Assembly (NCBI GenBank): GCA_913064925.1
Contig: CAJYBN010000054.1
Location: forward strand, 1-14,253
From: an uncultured Peptococcaceae bacterium
Lineage (GTDB): Bacteria > Bacillota > Desulfotomaculia > Desulfotomaculales > Desulfallaceae
Length of the DNA stretch: 14,253 nt
Direction of reading: 5' to 3'
Part shown: piece by piece, positions 1 to 6,184 of the stretch
Position numbering within the stretch: the first letter of the stretch is position 1
Layout of the letters: each line of letters opens with the position of its first letter
Program-made: the position numbers and the translations under genes
Notes under the pieces: generated by a model
What the model was told of the DNA's origin: nothing
Databases searched by the model: none
What the model saw: the letters and a program-made list of their open reading frames with translations, nothing else

Positions 1-1
1 T

Positions 2-256
2 CTGGTGGAAGCATTGGGACTTGCCGGCGACGTATCGACCAGCCAGCACGGCGGTTCCACTCTGGCCGGCACGGAGGCTTTTATTGCGGCTGCAAGCTTG
101 CTGGATCAGGTGGAAGACAAGTGCGCACTGGTAGTAGCGGCCGGCTTTCCCTGCGCCGGCCTGGATGAAAACCTGGAACACGGTCTCGGTGCAGCTGCGG
201 CTGCCTTTGTTATAGCCAGGGAATTCGCCAACCGTGATTGCAGCGAAAACAGGTAA
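2..256 (+). pseudogene. HMG-CoA-synthase-like (thiolase-fold) protein, 5' cut by window and apparently truncated at its 3' end
   Basis: About 84 residues are visible. The stretch EAFIAAASLL followed by LEHGLGAAAAAFVI matches the region after the active site in HMG-CoA-synthase-like proteins, where the family has an AGTEAL helix and then a DxLEYTAxAGGAAFI strand. In that family these residues lie near positions 100-150 of about 350, but here the stop follows immediately, so some 200 C-terminal residues are missing. At the position where active members have Cys (CKAGT) this protein has TLAGT, so the nucleophile seems absent. The next reading frame is a DUF35 OB-fold fragment, the usual partner of such proteins in acyl-CoA condensing or thiolytic complexes. 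I infer a decayed or internally deleted gene. A divergent non-catalytic subunit is the alternative, because what lies before base 1 is unseen. Confidence 0.5.
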
Positions 257-437
257 ATGTAAAGGGAGATACCCGGTGGCCATAGTGGAACTGGAAGAAG
301 GGCCCAGGATTATCGCCCAGTTGGACAACCCCTTGAATAAACAGCTGGCTATAGGAATGCCCGTACAGTTTGTTTTTAGACAAATTTACGAAGAAGAAGG
401 GGTCATAAGATACGGGTTTAAGTTTAGGGTGATTTAA
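234..437 (+). CDS. DUF35-type OB-fold protein, C-terminal part only
   Basis: Up to 67 residues. The core PVAIVELEEGPRII, then IGMPVQFVF and the end YGFKFRVI, fit the OB-fold of DUF35 (ChsH2/BbsA-like) proteins, which bind thiolases or HMG-CoA-synthase-like enzymes and shape their acyl-CoA site. The usual N-terminal zinc ribbon (paired CxxC) and the first OB strand are missing; full proteins are about 130-150 aa. Two starts are possible. GTG 234 overlaps the preceding frame by 23 bases and lacks a good Shine-Dalgarno. GTG 276 has GGGAG (264-268) 7 bases upstream and would give 53 aa. The fragment directly follows a truncated thiolase-fold gene, so the pair may be what is left after a deletion. 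The fold assignment is fairly firm; whether it is functional is doubtful. Confidence 0.5.
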   Translation: MIAAKTGKCKGRYPVAIVELEEGPRIIAQLDNPLNKQLAIGMPVQFVFRQIYEEEGVIRYGFKFRVI

Positions 438-677
438 GAAGCCCGCAGTGAAGCATTTGCCAGGCGGATTTTTATCTGTTGACCGCCTTGGTTTTGTCTT
501 GCTGCTGCCTCAGAAAGGCTTTGTGCTAGACCTCTCTGGGGCTGTTGACAAAATAAATGTAGGATTTCCGTTTCCTGAAACGAACGACATACAGAGTGCG
601 GGGTAGCAACTCCGGGCGAAGCCAGGAAGCGAAACCGTAAGGCGCGCGCAAGGACGCGCGCGCCGCCGGCATTTATG
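438..677. other. Non-coding convergent intergenic region with several hairpins
   Basis: No convincing gene lies here, between the + strand OB-fold fragment and the 3' end of the - strand redox operon. It holds AGGCGG/CCGCCT (462-467/483-488) followed by TTGGTTTTGTCTT, a possible weak terminator for the + genes. It also has CCTCAGA/TCTGGGG (508-514/535-541, one G-T pair), CGTTT/AAACG (569-573/578-582), CGGGG/CTCCG around 600-615, a GGC-GAA-GCC triloop, and a 9-bp GC stem at 641-664. CTGTTGAC occurs twice, about 66 bases apart (near 477 and 543). The density of small stems suggests structured RNA or a degenerate repeat, but I recognise no RNA family. Confidence 0.35.
641..664 (-). terminator. 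All-GC 9-bp hairpin, possible terminator of the NuoE/NuoF/HoxU-like operon
   Basis: GGCGCGCGC (641-649) pairs perfectly with GCGCGCGCC (656-664) around the 6-base loop AAGGAC. It begins 13 bases beyond the stop codon of the last redox gene on the - strand. On that strand it is followed by TTACGGTTTCGC, which is only partly U-rich, so it is not a textbook Rho-independent terminator. It could instead protect the 3' end of the mRNA. Confidence 0.4.
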
Positions 678-1319
678 TTACTTTTTTTTCAGTGACATTG
701 CGCCCACAGGGCAGGCCTTTACGCATTCCCCGCAGCTGTCGCAACCGCTCTCTCCCAGGGGAACGTCTCCGCAGGTGGTGACGACCCGCTCAAAGCCGCG
801 CCGGGCAAAACCCACCACGCTTTGGCCGTGATTACGGCAAGCCCGTATGCACCGGCCGCAAAGTACGCACTTACTTGGATCGTATACGATGTTTTCGGCG
901 CTGTCGTCCACCGGCAAGTCCCTGTGCAGTACCGGCAGGTTTTTGGGTTTTAGTCTCAACTTGCGGGCCTTGGCAATGCGCTGCAGCTCGCAGTTGCCGT
1001 TGGCCGGGCAGTTCTTGCAGTCCAGGCGGTGATTGGACATAATTAGCTCAAATCCTGCAGCCACCAATCTGTTTACACGTTCGCTGCTGGTGTTGACCAC
1101 CATGCCCTCGGCCACCGGCAGGGTGCAGGCAGTTACTGGGGCAGGGTAGCCTTCCACTTCCACGAAACACAGGCGGCACGACGCGGGTGGGCTTTCCGTT
1201 TCTTCCCGCGCGGCGCAAAGGTGCGGAATATAAATTCCGTTGTCCAATGCTGCCCAGAGAAGCATTGTTCCTTTCCGGGCTTTAATTTGTTTGCCGTCTA
1301 TGGTAATGGTTACTTCCAT
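678..1319 (-). CDS. HoxU/NuoG-N-terminal-like iron-sulfur subunit (2Fe-2S plus 4Fe-4S clusters)
   Basis: 213 aa. The order of cluster sites is that of the NuoG, HydA or HoxU N-terminus. A plant-type [2Fe-2S] domain has C35, C48, C51, C65. The His-Cys [4Fe-4S] motif is HxxxCxxCx5C (H97, C101, C104, C110). Two ferredoxin [4Fe-4S] sites follow (C151/154/157/161 and C193/196/199/203). The protein stops 10 residues after the last cysteine, so there is no H-cluster hydrogenase domain and no molybdopterin domain; it only relays electrons. The ATG at 1319 overlaps the stop of the NuoF-like gene as TAATG and has a GGGAAGGA Shine-Dalgarno just upstream, so the longer in-frame start at 1427 is rejected. 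It is the third gene of an E-F-U operon. Its electron partner is not encoded nearby. HoxU of diaphorases, or BfuA-like subunits of bifurcating enzymes, are the closest architectures. Confidence 0.88.
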   Translation of the reverse strand: MEVTITIDGKQIKARKGTMLLWAALDNGIYIPHLCAAREETESPPASCRLCFVEVEGYPAPVTACTLPVAEGMVVNTSSERVNRLVAAGFELIMSNHRLDCKNCPANGNCELQRIAKARKLRLKPKNLPVLHRDLPVDDSAENIVYDPSKCVLCGRCIRACRNHGQSVVGFARRGFERVVTTCGDVPLGESGCDSCGECVKACPVGAMSLKKK

Positions 1320-3235
1320 TATTCCTTCCCTTTCTCTCTTTCTGCCACCAGGTGTGGTGGCGATAGTTTGACCACTGCTTTGTACTGGGGCGGGCAGGCC
1401 ACCATGCAGCTGTCGCATTTGACGCATTTTTCCTGGTCGATAACCTTGATCCGGTCTTCGTTTGAATAAATGGCTTCCACGGGGCAGCTGCCCACGCAGG
1501 CGTCACAGGAGCGCTCGCACTTATCCGGCAGAATGTAGTAGGCTATTAGATCCTTGCACATGAGGGACGGGCAGCGTCCCTCGTTGATGTGCGCCTCGTA
1601 TTCCTCCCTGAAGTACCGGATGGTGCTGAGCACGGGGTTGGGGGCCGTTTTGCCGAGGCCGCAAAGCGACCCCTCTTTAATTTTAGTGGCCAGTTCCACC
1701 AGCAAGTCGATATCCTCGAGCCGGCCCTTGCCCTTGGTGATGATCTCAAGAATGTCCAGCATGTGTTTGGTACCCAGGCGGCAGAAGGTGCACTTGCCGC
1801 AGGATTCCTTCTGGGTAAAGTCCAGGAAGTAACGGGCAATTTCCACCATGCAATCGTCTTCATCAAGTACCACCAGGCCGCCGGAACCCATCATGGCTCC
1901 CGCCTTGGTCAGTGAATCAAAATCTATGGGCGTATCCATAGCTTCTTCGGGCAGGCAACCCCCCGAAGGCCCGCCGATTTGCACAGCTTTAAACTTTTTA
2001 CCGTTGGCTATGCCGCTGCCCACTTCATAAATCAACTCCCTTAAGGTGGTGCCCATGGGCACTTCCGCCAAGCCGGTGTTGACCACCTTGCCGGCCAGGG
2101 CGAAGATGGCCGTGCCGGGACTTTTTTCGGACCCGATGCTCTTGAACCAGTCGGCTCCCTTATTAATGATATGGGGAATGTAGGACAGCGTCTTGACGTT
2201 GTTAATCACCGTAGGCTTGCTCCACAGGCCGGAAACCGCTGGGAAGGGTGGGCGATGCCTGGGTATGCCGGGCTTACCTTCCATGGAGGCAATCAGGGCG
2301 GTTTCCTCGCCGCATACGAAAGCCCCGGATCCCTGGAACAGTTCGATGTCAATGTTAAAGTTGGTGCCCAGGATAGACTGGCCAAGCAGGCCGGCTTCCC
2401 TGGCCTGCTGCAGGGCCAGGGCGATGCGCTGCACTGCCAGGGGGTACTCGGCCCTTACGTAAATGTAACCCTTTATTGCTCCCACCGCGCGAGCGGCTAT
2501 GATTAACCCCTCGACCACCAGATGAGGATTAGATTCTAAAATGGTCCGGTCCATGAAGGCGCCGGGATCTCCCTCATCTGCGTTACAAATAACGAATTTT
2601 TCGGAACCCGGCGCGTTGTAACAGGTTTCCCACTTGATGCCGGTGGGGAACCCGGCCCCGCCCCGCCCGCGCAACCCGGAAGATTTAATAACGTTTATAA
2701 TTTCTTCCGGGGCCATGTCCAGGGCTTTAACAAGAGAGGCATATCCGCCCGTGGCGATGTAATGCTCAATATTTTGCGGGTCGATCAGACCGCAATGCTC
2801 CATGACGATTTTTTTTTCGTGCATGCCCCTGGGGAAATCGGTGAAAGTGGGAAGCATTTCGTTTGGTTCCAGGGCTGCCAGTGCAAACTCGATACCGGGG
2901 TCGCCGTCAACGAGGAAATCCCTGACGATTCTCGCGCCTACGCCTTCACTGACGTAACCGTAGCAGATGGGCGGAAATCCTTCGTTGTAAATGACCATGA
3001 CCGGCTCGGCATAACAATGGCCCATGCAACCCACTTCCAGCAGGTTAACGTCCAGGCCCAGGCGCTGCACTTCATTTCTTATCTCTTCCATCAATTGCAG
3101 CGCTCCCGCTGCGCGGCCGCAAGTGGCGGCACCTACCAGGATTAAAGGTTTTTCACGCAGTTTTTCCCAGTTTTGCCGGGCGGCCTCCTGCAGCTTGGCA
3201 TAGGCCGCTTTCGCGGTAGAACTGCCTTTGCTCAT
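1319..3235 (-). CDS. NuoF/HydB/HoxF-like NAD(P)H-binding flavoprotein subunit with C-terminal ferredoxin domain
   Basis: 638 aa. Residues about 30-110 form a thioredoxin-like [2Fe-2S] domain (C39, C70, C74). The FMN and NADH region follows, with GLRGRGGAGFPTG (188-199), NADEGDPGAFMDR (218-230) and CGEETALI (308-315). The N3-type [4Fe-4S] site is ESCGKCTFC (C479, C482, C485) plus C525. A C-terminal extension has a CPSLMC pair (C555, C560) and two ferredoxin motifs (C573/577/580/584 and C604/607/610/614). This is the HydB layout of trimeric [FeFe]-hydrogenases and related flavin-bifurcating enzymes, longer than plain NuoF. It should oxidise or reduce NAD(P)(H) at FMN and exchange electrons with the other two subunits in the cytoplasm. 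The ATG overlaps the NuoE-like stop (ATGA), implying translational coupling. The first ferredoxin motif has CxxxCxxC spacing in place of CxxCxxC. Confidence 0.92.
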   Translation of the reverse strand: MSKGSSTAKAAYAKLQEAARQNWEKLREKPLILVGAATCGRAAGALQLMEEIRNEVQRLGLDVNLLEVGCMGHCYAEPVMVIYNEGFPPICYGYVSEGVGARIVRDFLVDGDPGIEFALAALEPNEMLPTFTDFPRGMHEKKIVMEHCGLIDPQNIEHYIATGGYASLVKALDMAPEEIINVIKSSGLRGRGGAGFPTGIKWETCYNAPGSEKFVICNADEGDPGAFMDRTILESNPHLVVEGLIIAARAVGAIKGYIYVRAEYPLAVQRIALALQQAREAGLLGQSILGTNFNIDIELFQGSGAFVCGEETALIASMEGKPGIPRHRPPFPAVSGLWSKPTVINNVKTLSYIPHIINKGADWFKSIGSEKSPGTAIFALAGKVVNTGLAEVPMGTTLRELIYEVGSGIANGKKFKAVQIGGPSGGCLPEEAMDTPIDFDSLTKAGAMMGSGGLVVLDEDDCMVEIARYFLDFTQKESCGKCTFCRLGTKHMLDILEIITKGKGRLEDIDLLVELATKIKEGSLCGLGKTAPNPVLSTIRYFREEYEAHINEGRCPSLMCKDLIAYYILPDKCERSCDACVGSCPVEAIYSNEDRIKVIDQEKCVKCDSCMVACPPQYKAVVKLSPPHLVAEREKGKE

Positions 3236-3747
3236 TCTGTTCCGCCTTCCTTTGTTTGTTGCTTATCCAGTTGGTAGGAAAATAGTAGACCGTCTACACG
3301 GGTGGGGGTAACTTTTCCGTGTACCTGCTCATTAATCACCACTACCGGGGCCATGGTACAGCACCCCACGCAGGCAACCCTTTCCAGGCTGAATTCCCTA
3401 TCTTCGGTGGTTTCGCCCACCTTGATGTTCAACCGGCGTTCCCAGGCTTCTTGAATGGTATGGGCGCCCCGCATGTGGCAGGCAGTACCCATGCAAATTT
3501 TAACCTGGTTTTTCCCCGGCGGGGTAAGGCGAAACTGGTTGTAAAAGGTAAGCACGCCGTAAACGTCCACGGCCGGGATGTCAAAGTGCGCGGCCATCTC
3601 TTCCATGGCCACCGGCGGGACGTATCCCAGTTTGTTTTGTACCTGCTGCAGTACGGGGATCAAGTTGCCCCTGTTCCCATTGAACTCTTTGAGAATTTGC
3701 CGTGTAATGATTAAGGCTGTTTTCTTTTCTTCTTCTGTTAATTTCAT
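3232..3747 (-). CDS. NuoE/HydC/HoxE-like thioredoxin-fold [2Fe-2S] subunit
   Basis: 171 aa, normal length for the family. An N-terminal helical part (1-75) contains GYVPPVAMEEMA and VYGVLTFYNQF, typical of NuoE. The [2Fe-2S] ligands are C85 and C90 (CMGTAC) with C126 and C130 (CVGCC; C129 is an extra cysteine). It passes electrons between the flavoprotein and other partners. The ATG at 3747 has GGGAGAG 6 bases upstream. It is the first gene of the three-gene operon, and its stop overlaps the next start by 4 bases. Transcription probably starts in the 108-base gap upstream, which holds a perfect TTGACA on this strand and two dyads. Confidence 0.93.
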   Translation of the reverse strand: MKLTEEEKKTALIITRQILKEFNGNRGNLIPVLQQVQNKLGYVPPVAMEEMAAHFDIPAVDVYGVLTFYNQFRLTPPGKNQVKICMGTACHMRGAHTIQEAWERRLNIKVGETTEDREFSLERVACVGCCTMAPVVVINEQVHGKVTPTRVDGLLFSYQLDKQQTKEGGTE

Positions 3748-3787
3748 GTTCTTCTCTCCCGGTTAAACACTTCCGATTTGGGGTTAT

Positions 3788-3827
3788 TTACCTTTTTAAG
3801 GTAACACCGATCTACGGGAAGTGTCAA
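3788..3827 (-). promoter_or_regulatory. Candidate promoter and operator of the redox operon
   Basis: On the - strand TTGACA lies at 3827-3822. A 17-18 base spacer leads to the poor -10 TTACCT or TACCTT, which sits inside the perfect palindrome TTACCTTTTTAAGGTAA (3788-3804; 7-bp arms, TTT loop). The -35 overlaps one arm of an outer inverted repeat, ACACTTCC (3767-3774) with GGAAGTGT (3817-3824). A dyad over a weak -10 beside a strong -35 suggests a regulated promoter. It does not match the Rex consensus (TTGTG-N8-CACAA). The regulator is unknown. Confidence 0.4.
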
Positions 3828-3855
3828 TATTATATAATTAGTATTTTACGATATT

Positions 3856-4152
3856 CTAGCTGAAATATTTTTGCTTTAGCCACTGGCGGATCTCATCGTT
3901 GATATTATAAAGGGTTTCGTAATTCATGCTGCCGCCTTGCTCTTCCACGGCGCGGGTTAACATTTCTCGTGGCGGCTGGTCCAATAGAGGTTGGGTTTTG
4001 CTCACGTGCTTTTTGATAACGTATATGGCCAGCTGGGGCGTTTGGTCGCAAACGTCGATGACGAATGCGTACCCCATTTGCCTGTTTTTAAACTCGTTTT
4101 CCAGGCGAAAATCCCAGATTATTTTATCTTTGATTTTTTTGACGAAATCCAC
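3856..4152 (-). CDS. Small protein of unknown function, about 98 aa
   Basis: Not recognised. The preferred start is GTG 4152, with GGAAGGTGG ending 5 bases upstream, giving 98 aa. The protein is mixed alpha/beta in appearance: a charged N-terminus (KKIKDK, about 5-10), a hydrophobic strand QMGYAFVIDV (25-34), a second hydrophobic stretch LAIYVIKK (41-48), and a C-terminal amphipathic helix ending WLKQKYF. There is one cysteine, no signal peptide and no membrane segment. An upstream in-frame ATG at 4290 would add 46 residues of unconvincing composition, so I reject it. It lies 108 bases upstream of the redox operon on the same strand and is divergent from the ABC importer. The gap carries its own promoter candidate, so co-transcription is uncertain. 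Confidence 0.6.
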   Translation of the reverse strand: MDFVKKIKDKIIWDFRLENEFKNRQMGYAFVIDVCDQTPQLAIYVIKKHVSKTQPLLDQPPREMLTRAVEEQGGSMNYETLYNINDEIRQWLKQKYFS

Positions 4153-4418
4153 TGTTACCACCTTCCACTTAATAGACTGCAACAACAAGCAAAACGACGG
4201 GGAAACGCCGGTTGGGAACCGCGCGCACGCCGGGCTCTGCCATATATGCATTTCTTGCTGTACGTTCATTTTTCCTTCATTAAACTCCATTAAAATATAA
4301 TCTGTTTATACAATAAATACCGCCGCCGGCCACTTTGTCGCTTTGCAGCAGGATTTGCTGCAGTAAAAGAGAAATGTTTGTAAAAACAAAACAACATATT
4401 CGGCAGGAGGGGAAGTAA
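4153..4418. promoter_or_regulatory. AT-rich divergent promoter region between the unknown gene and the ABC importer
   Basis: The 266 bases separate two divergent genes. TATAAT lies at 4296-4301 on the + strand without a good -35 (TTCCTT at 18 bases). A perfect 7-bp hairpin, TGCAGCA-ggatt-TGCTGCA (4344-4362), would lie in the importer's leader. The importer's Shine-Dalgarno AGGAGGGG occupies about 4405-4412. A GC-rich patch at about 4200-4240 contains short inverted repeats; it matches no riboswitch I know. Confidence 0.35.
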
Positions 4419-5387
4419 GTGCATTTACGCTGTGGAAAGATTGCTGTTTTATTGGCTGCAGTCCTGTTGTCCATGTTCCTGGGAGGGTGCGGCGGGGACA
4501 AGCCGTCGCCCGTGAAAGTCGGCATGATGCCCATAACGGACAACCTGCCGTTTTGGCTGGCCGAGGAAAAGGGTTACTTCCAGGATGAAGGCATAAACGT
4601 GGAACTAATTCCTTTCCCCAGTGCCCTGGAGAGGGATAGCGCATTTGCCGCGGGGAAGATAGACGCCGGTATTGGTGACATGCTAGCCGTAGCGGCCATG
4701 AACAACGCCGGCACTGAGGTCAGGGCCGTTTCCGTGGGCCAGGGTGCCGTACCGGGAGAAAACAGGTTTGCCATCCTGTCGGCGCCCGCTTCCAGCATAA
4801 CCTCCCCGGAACAATTAAAAAACGTACCCATCGCCCTTTCCCTGAATACCATCAACGAGTATATAACCGACCAGCTGCTGCTGGCGGAGGGCCTACAGCC
4901 CGGGGAAATAATCAAAACCAGCATGCCCAAGCTGCCCATTCGGCTGGAAGCCCTGCTGAACAACCGGGTTCAGGCTGCTACTCTGCCCGACCCGTTTGCC
5001 ACCCTGGCCGAAATCAAGGGGGCCAATCTGGTGGTCGATAACTCGCAAAATACCGTGGCACAAACCGTGATAATAGTGCGGCGGGAAACGCTGGAAAACA
5101 ACCTGGAGGGTGTGCAAAAACTCATGCGAGCTTATGCCAGGGCCGTAGAAGACCTGCAGAACAACCCCTTGCATTACGCCGATTTACTGGCGAAGTATGC
5201 TCGAGTACCCGATGACGTTTTAACCAGCCGCGATCACCCGTTGAGGCTGCATTTTTCTGCGCCGTGCTTGCCTGACGAAGAAGGCGTGGCGCGGGTTGTC
5301 CGCTGGATGAAGGAGCACGACTTGTTGGAGAAGGACCTGGGTTACAATGATTTGGTCGACGGGCGCGTTATCGGGAAGCAGTCATGA
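4419..5387 (+). CDS. ABC transporter substrate-binding lipoprotein, SsuA/TauA/NMT1-like
   Basis: 322 aa. A lipoprotein signal peptide is clear: basic MHLRCGK, a hydrophobic core, then the lipobox LGGC with the lipidated cysteine at residue 24. The mature part has the periplasmic-binding type II pattern of the NMT1/SsuA group: VGMMPITDNLPFWLAEEKGYF (about 34-54), an FAAGKIDAGIGDMLAV motif (about 76-91) lining the cleft, and an ALLNNRVQAATLPDPF turn at the second domain. It should sit on the outer face of the membrane and deliver a small anionic or heterocyclic ligand (sulfonate, nitrate or thiamine-precursor class). The substrate cannot be told from sequence. The start is GTG with a strong AGGAGGGG Shine-Dalgarno. 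Its TGA overlaps the ATPase start (ATGA). Confidence 0.88.
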   Translation: MHLRCGKIAVLLAAVLLSMFLGGCGGDKPSPVKVGMMPITDNLPFWLAEEKGYFQDEGINVELIPFPSALERDSAFAAGKIDAGIGDMLAVAAMNNAGTEVRAVSVGQGAVPGENRFAILSAPASSITSPEQLKNVPIALSLNTINEYITDQLLLAEGLQPGEIIKTSMPKLPIRLEALLNNRVQAATLPDPFATLAEIKGANLVVDNSQNTVAQTVIIVRRETLENNLEGVQKLMRAYARAVEDLQNNPLHYADLLAKYARVPDDVLTSRDHPLRLHFSAPCLPDEEGVARVVRWMKEHDLLEKDLGYNDLVDGRVIGKQS

Positions 5388-6184
5388 GCGCCAACGGCGA
5401 ACTGATGGTGCGGGTGCGCGGTTTGTCGGTCAGCTACCAGCAGCAAAATAAGGAAATCCCCGCGTTGCGGGACGTTTCTTTTAGCGTGCCCAAAGGCAGT
5501 ACTTGCGCTTTGATAGGGCCGTCCGGGTGCGGCAAGTCGACGCTGCTTTACGTTTTATCGGGTTTGCTGCGTTCTTGGTCGGGCGAGGTGCTGGTGGACG
5601 GGGCACCGGTCACCTCCTGCCGCAGGCAAACGGCTTTGATTCTCCAGGATTACGGCTTGTTGCCGTGGAAAAAGGTTTACGATAACGTGGCGCTGGGCCT
5701 TGACATCAGGGGGGAATCGCGGGAAAAGAAGTATATCAAGGTCAAGCGCGTGCTAAACGAGGTGGGCTTATGGGAAATGAGGCAGCGTTACCCTTCCCAG
5801 TTGAGCGGTGGCCAGCGCCAGCGCACCGGCATCGCCCGGGCTTTGGCGCTGGAACCCGACCTGTTGCTTATGGATGAGCCGTTTTCCTCGCTGGACGCCT
5901 TGACCAGGGAGAAACTGCAAAGGCAGCTGCTGGAAATATGGCAGGAAAAGCGTATGACCGTCGTGCTGGTCACCCACAGCATAGAAGAAGCCATTTTCTT
6001 AGGGCAGAGAATAATTTTGCTCTCTGGTTCCCCCGGGCGGGTTCTGGATATAGTAGAAAATCCGCGGGTGGGGGAGGCGGGTTACCGCAAGACCGCCGAG
6101 TTTCATGCCCTTACAACCAAGTTGAGGGAAAAACTGGTGCCCGAACGGGTTGAGATTTCCGGTGGTGCAGGTAGGTGGAAATGA
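5384..6184 (+). CDS. ABC transporter ATP-binding protein, SsuB/TauB-like
   Basis: 266 aa. All nucleotide-binding motifs are present: Walker A GPSGCGKST (45-53), Q-loop Q88 in LILQDYGLLPW, signature LSGGQRQR (140-147), Walker B LLLMDEP (160-166), D-loop SSLDAL (168-173) and switch His198. The LPW after the Q-loop is typical of the nitrate/sulfonate/taurine importer ATPases. It energises uptake with the lipoprotein upstream and the permease downstream. The ATG at 5384 overlaps the previous stop by 4 bases, and its own TGA overlaps the permease ATG in the same ATGA form, so the three are translationally coupled. Nothing appears broken. Confidence 0.93.
   Translation: MSANGELMVRVRGLSVSYQQQNKEIPALRDVSFSVPKGSTCALIGPSGCGKSTLLYVLSGLLRSWSGEVLVDGAPVTSCRRQTALILQDYGLLPWKKVYDNVALGLDIRGESREKKYIKVKRVLNEVGLWEMRQRYPSQLSGGQRQRTGIARALALEPDLLLMDEPFSSLDALTREKLQRQLLEIWQEKRMTVVLVTHSIEEAIFLGQRIILLSGSPGRVLDIVENPRVGEAGYRKTAEFHALTTKLREKLVPERVEISGGAGRWK

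Noticed and set aside
545..550. TTGACA on the + strand as a -35 box
   Set aside because: No -10-like hexamer lies 16-18 bases downstream and no + strand gene follows; the next gene is antisense.
3788..3804. Rex (NADH-sensing repressor) operator upstream of the redox operon
   Set aside because: TTACCTTTTTAAGGTAA has the right size, but the arms lack the TTGTG/CACAA core of Rex sites.
4153..4290. Longer 144-aa form of the unknown gene starting at ATG 4290
   Set aside because: The extra 46 residues have no protein-like pattern, and a much better Shine-Dalgarno sits before GTG 4152.
4153..4418. Riboswitch in the divergent region
   Set aside because: The GC-rich patch and the hairpin do not contain conserved core motifs of TPP, cobalamin, SAM, Moco or c-di-GMP riboswitches.
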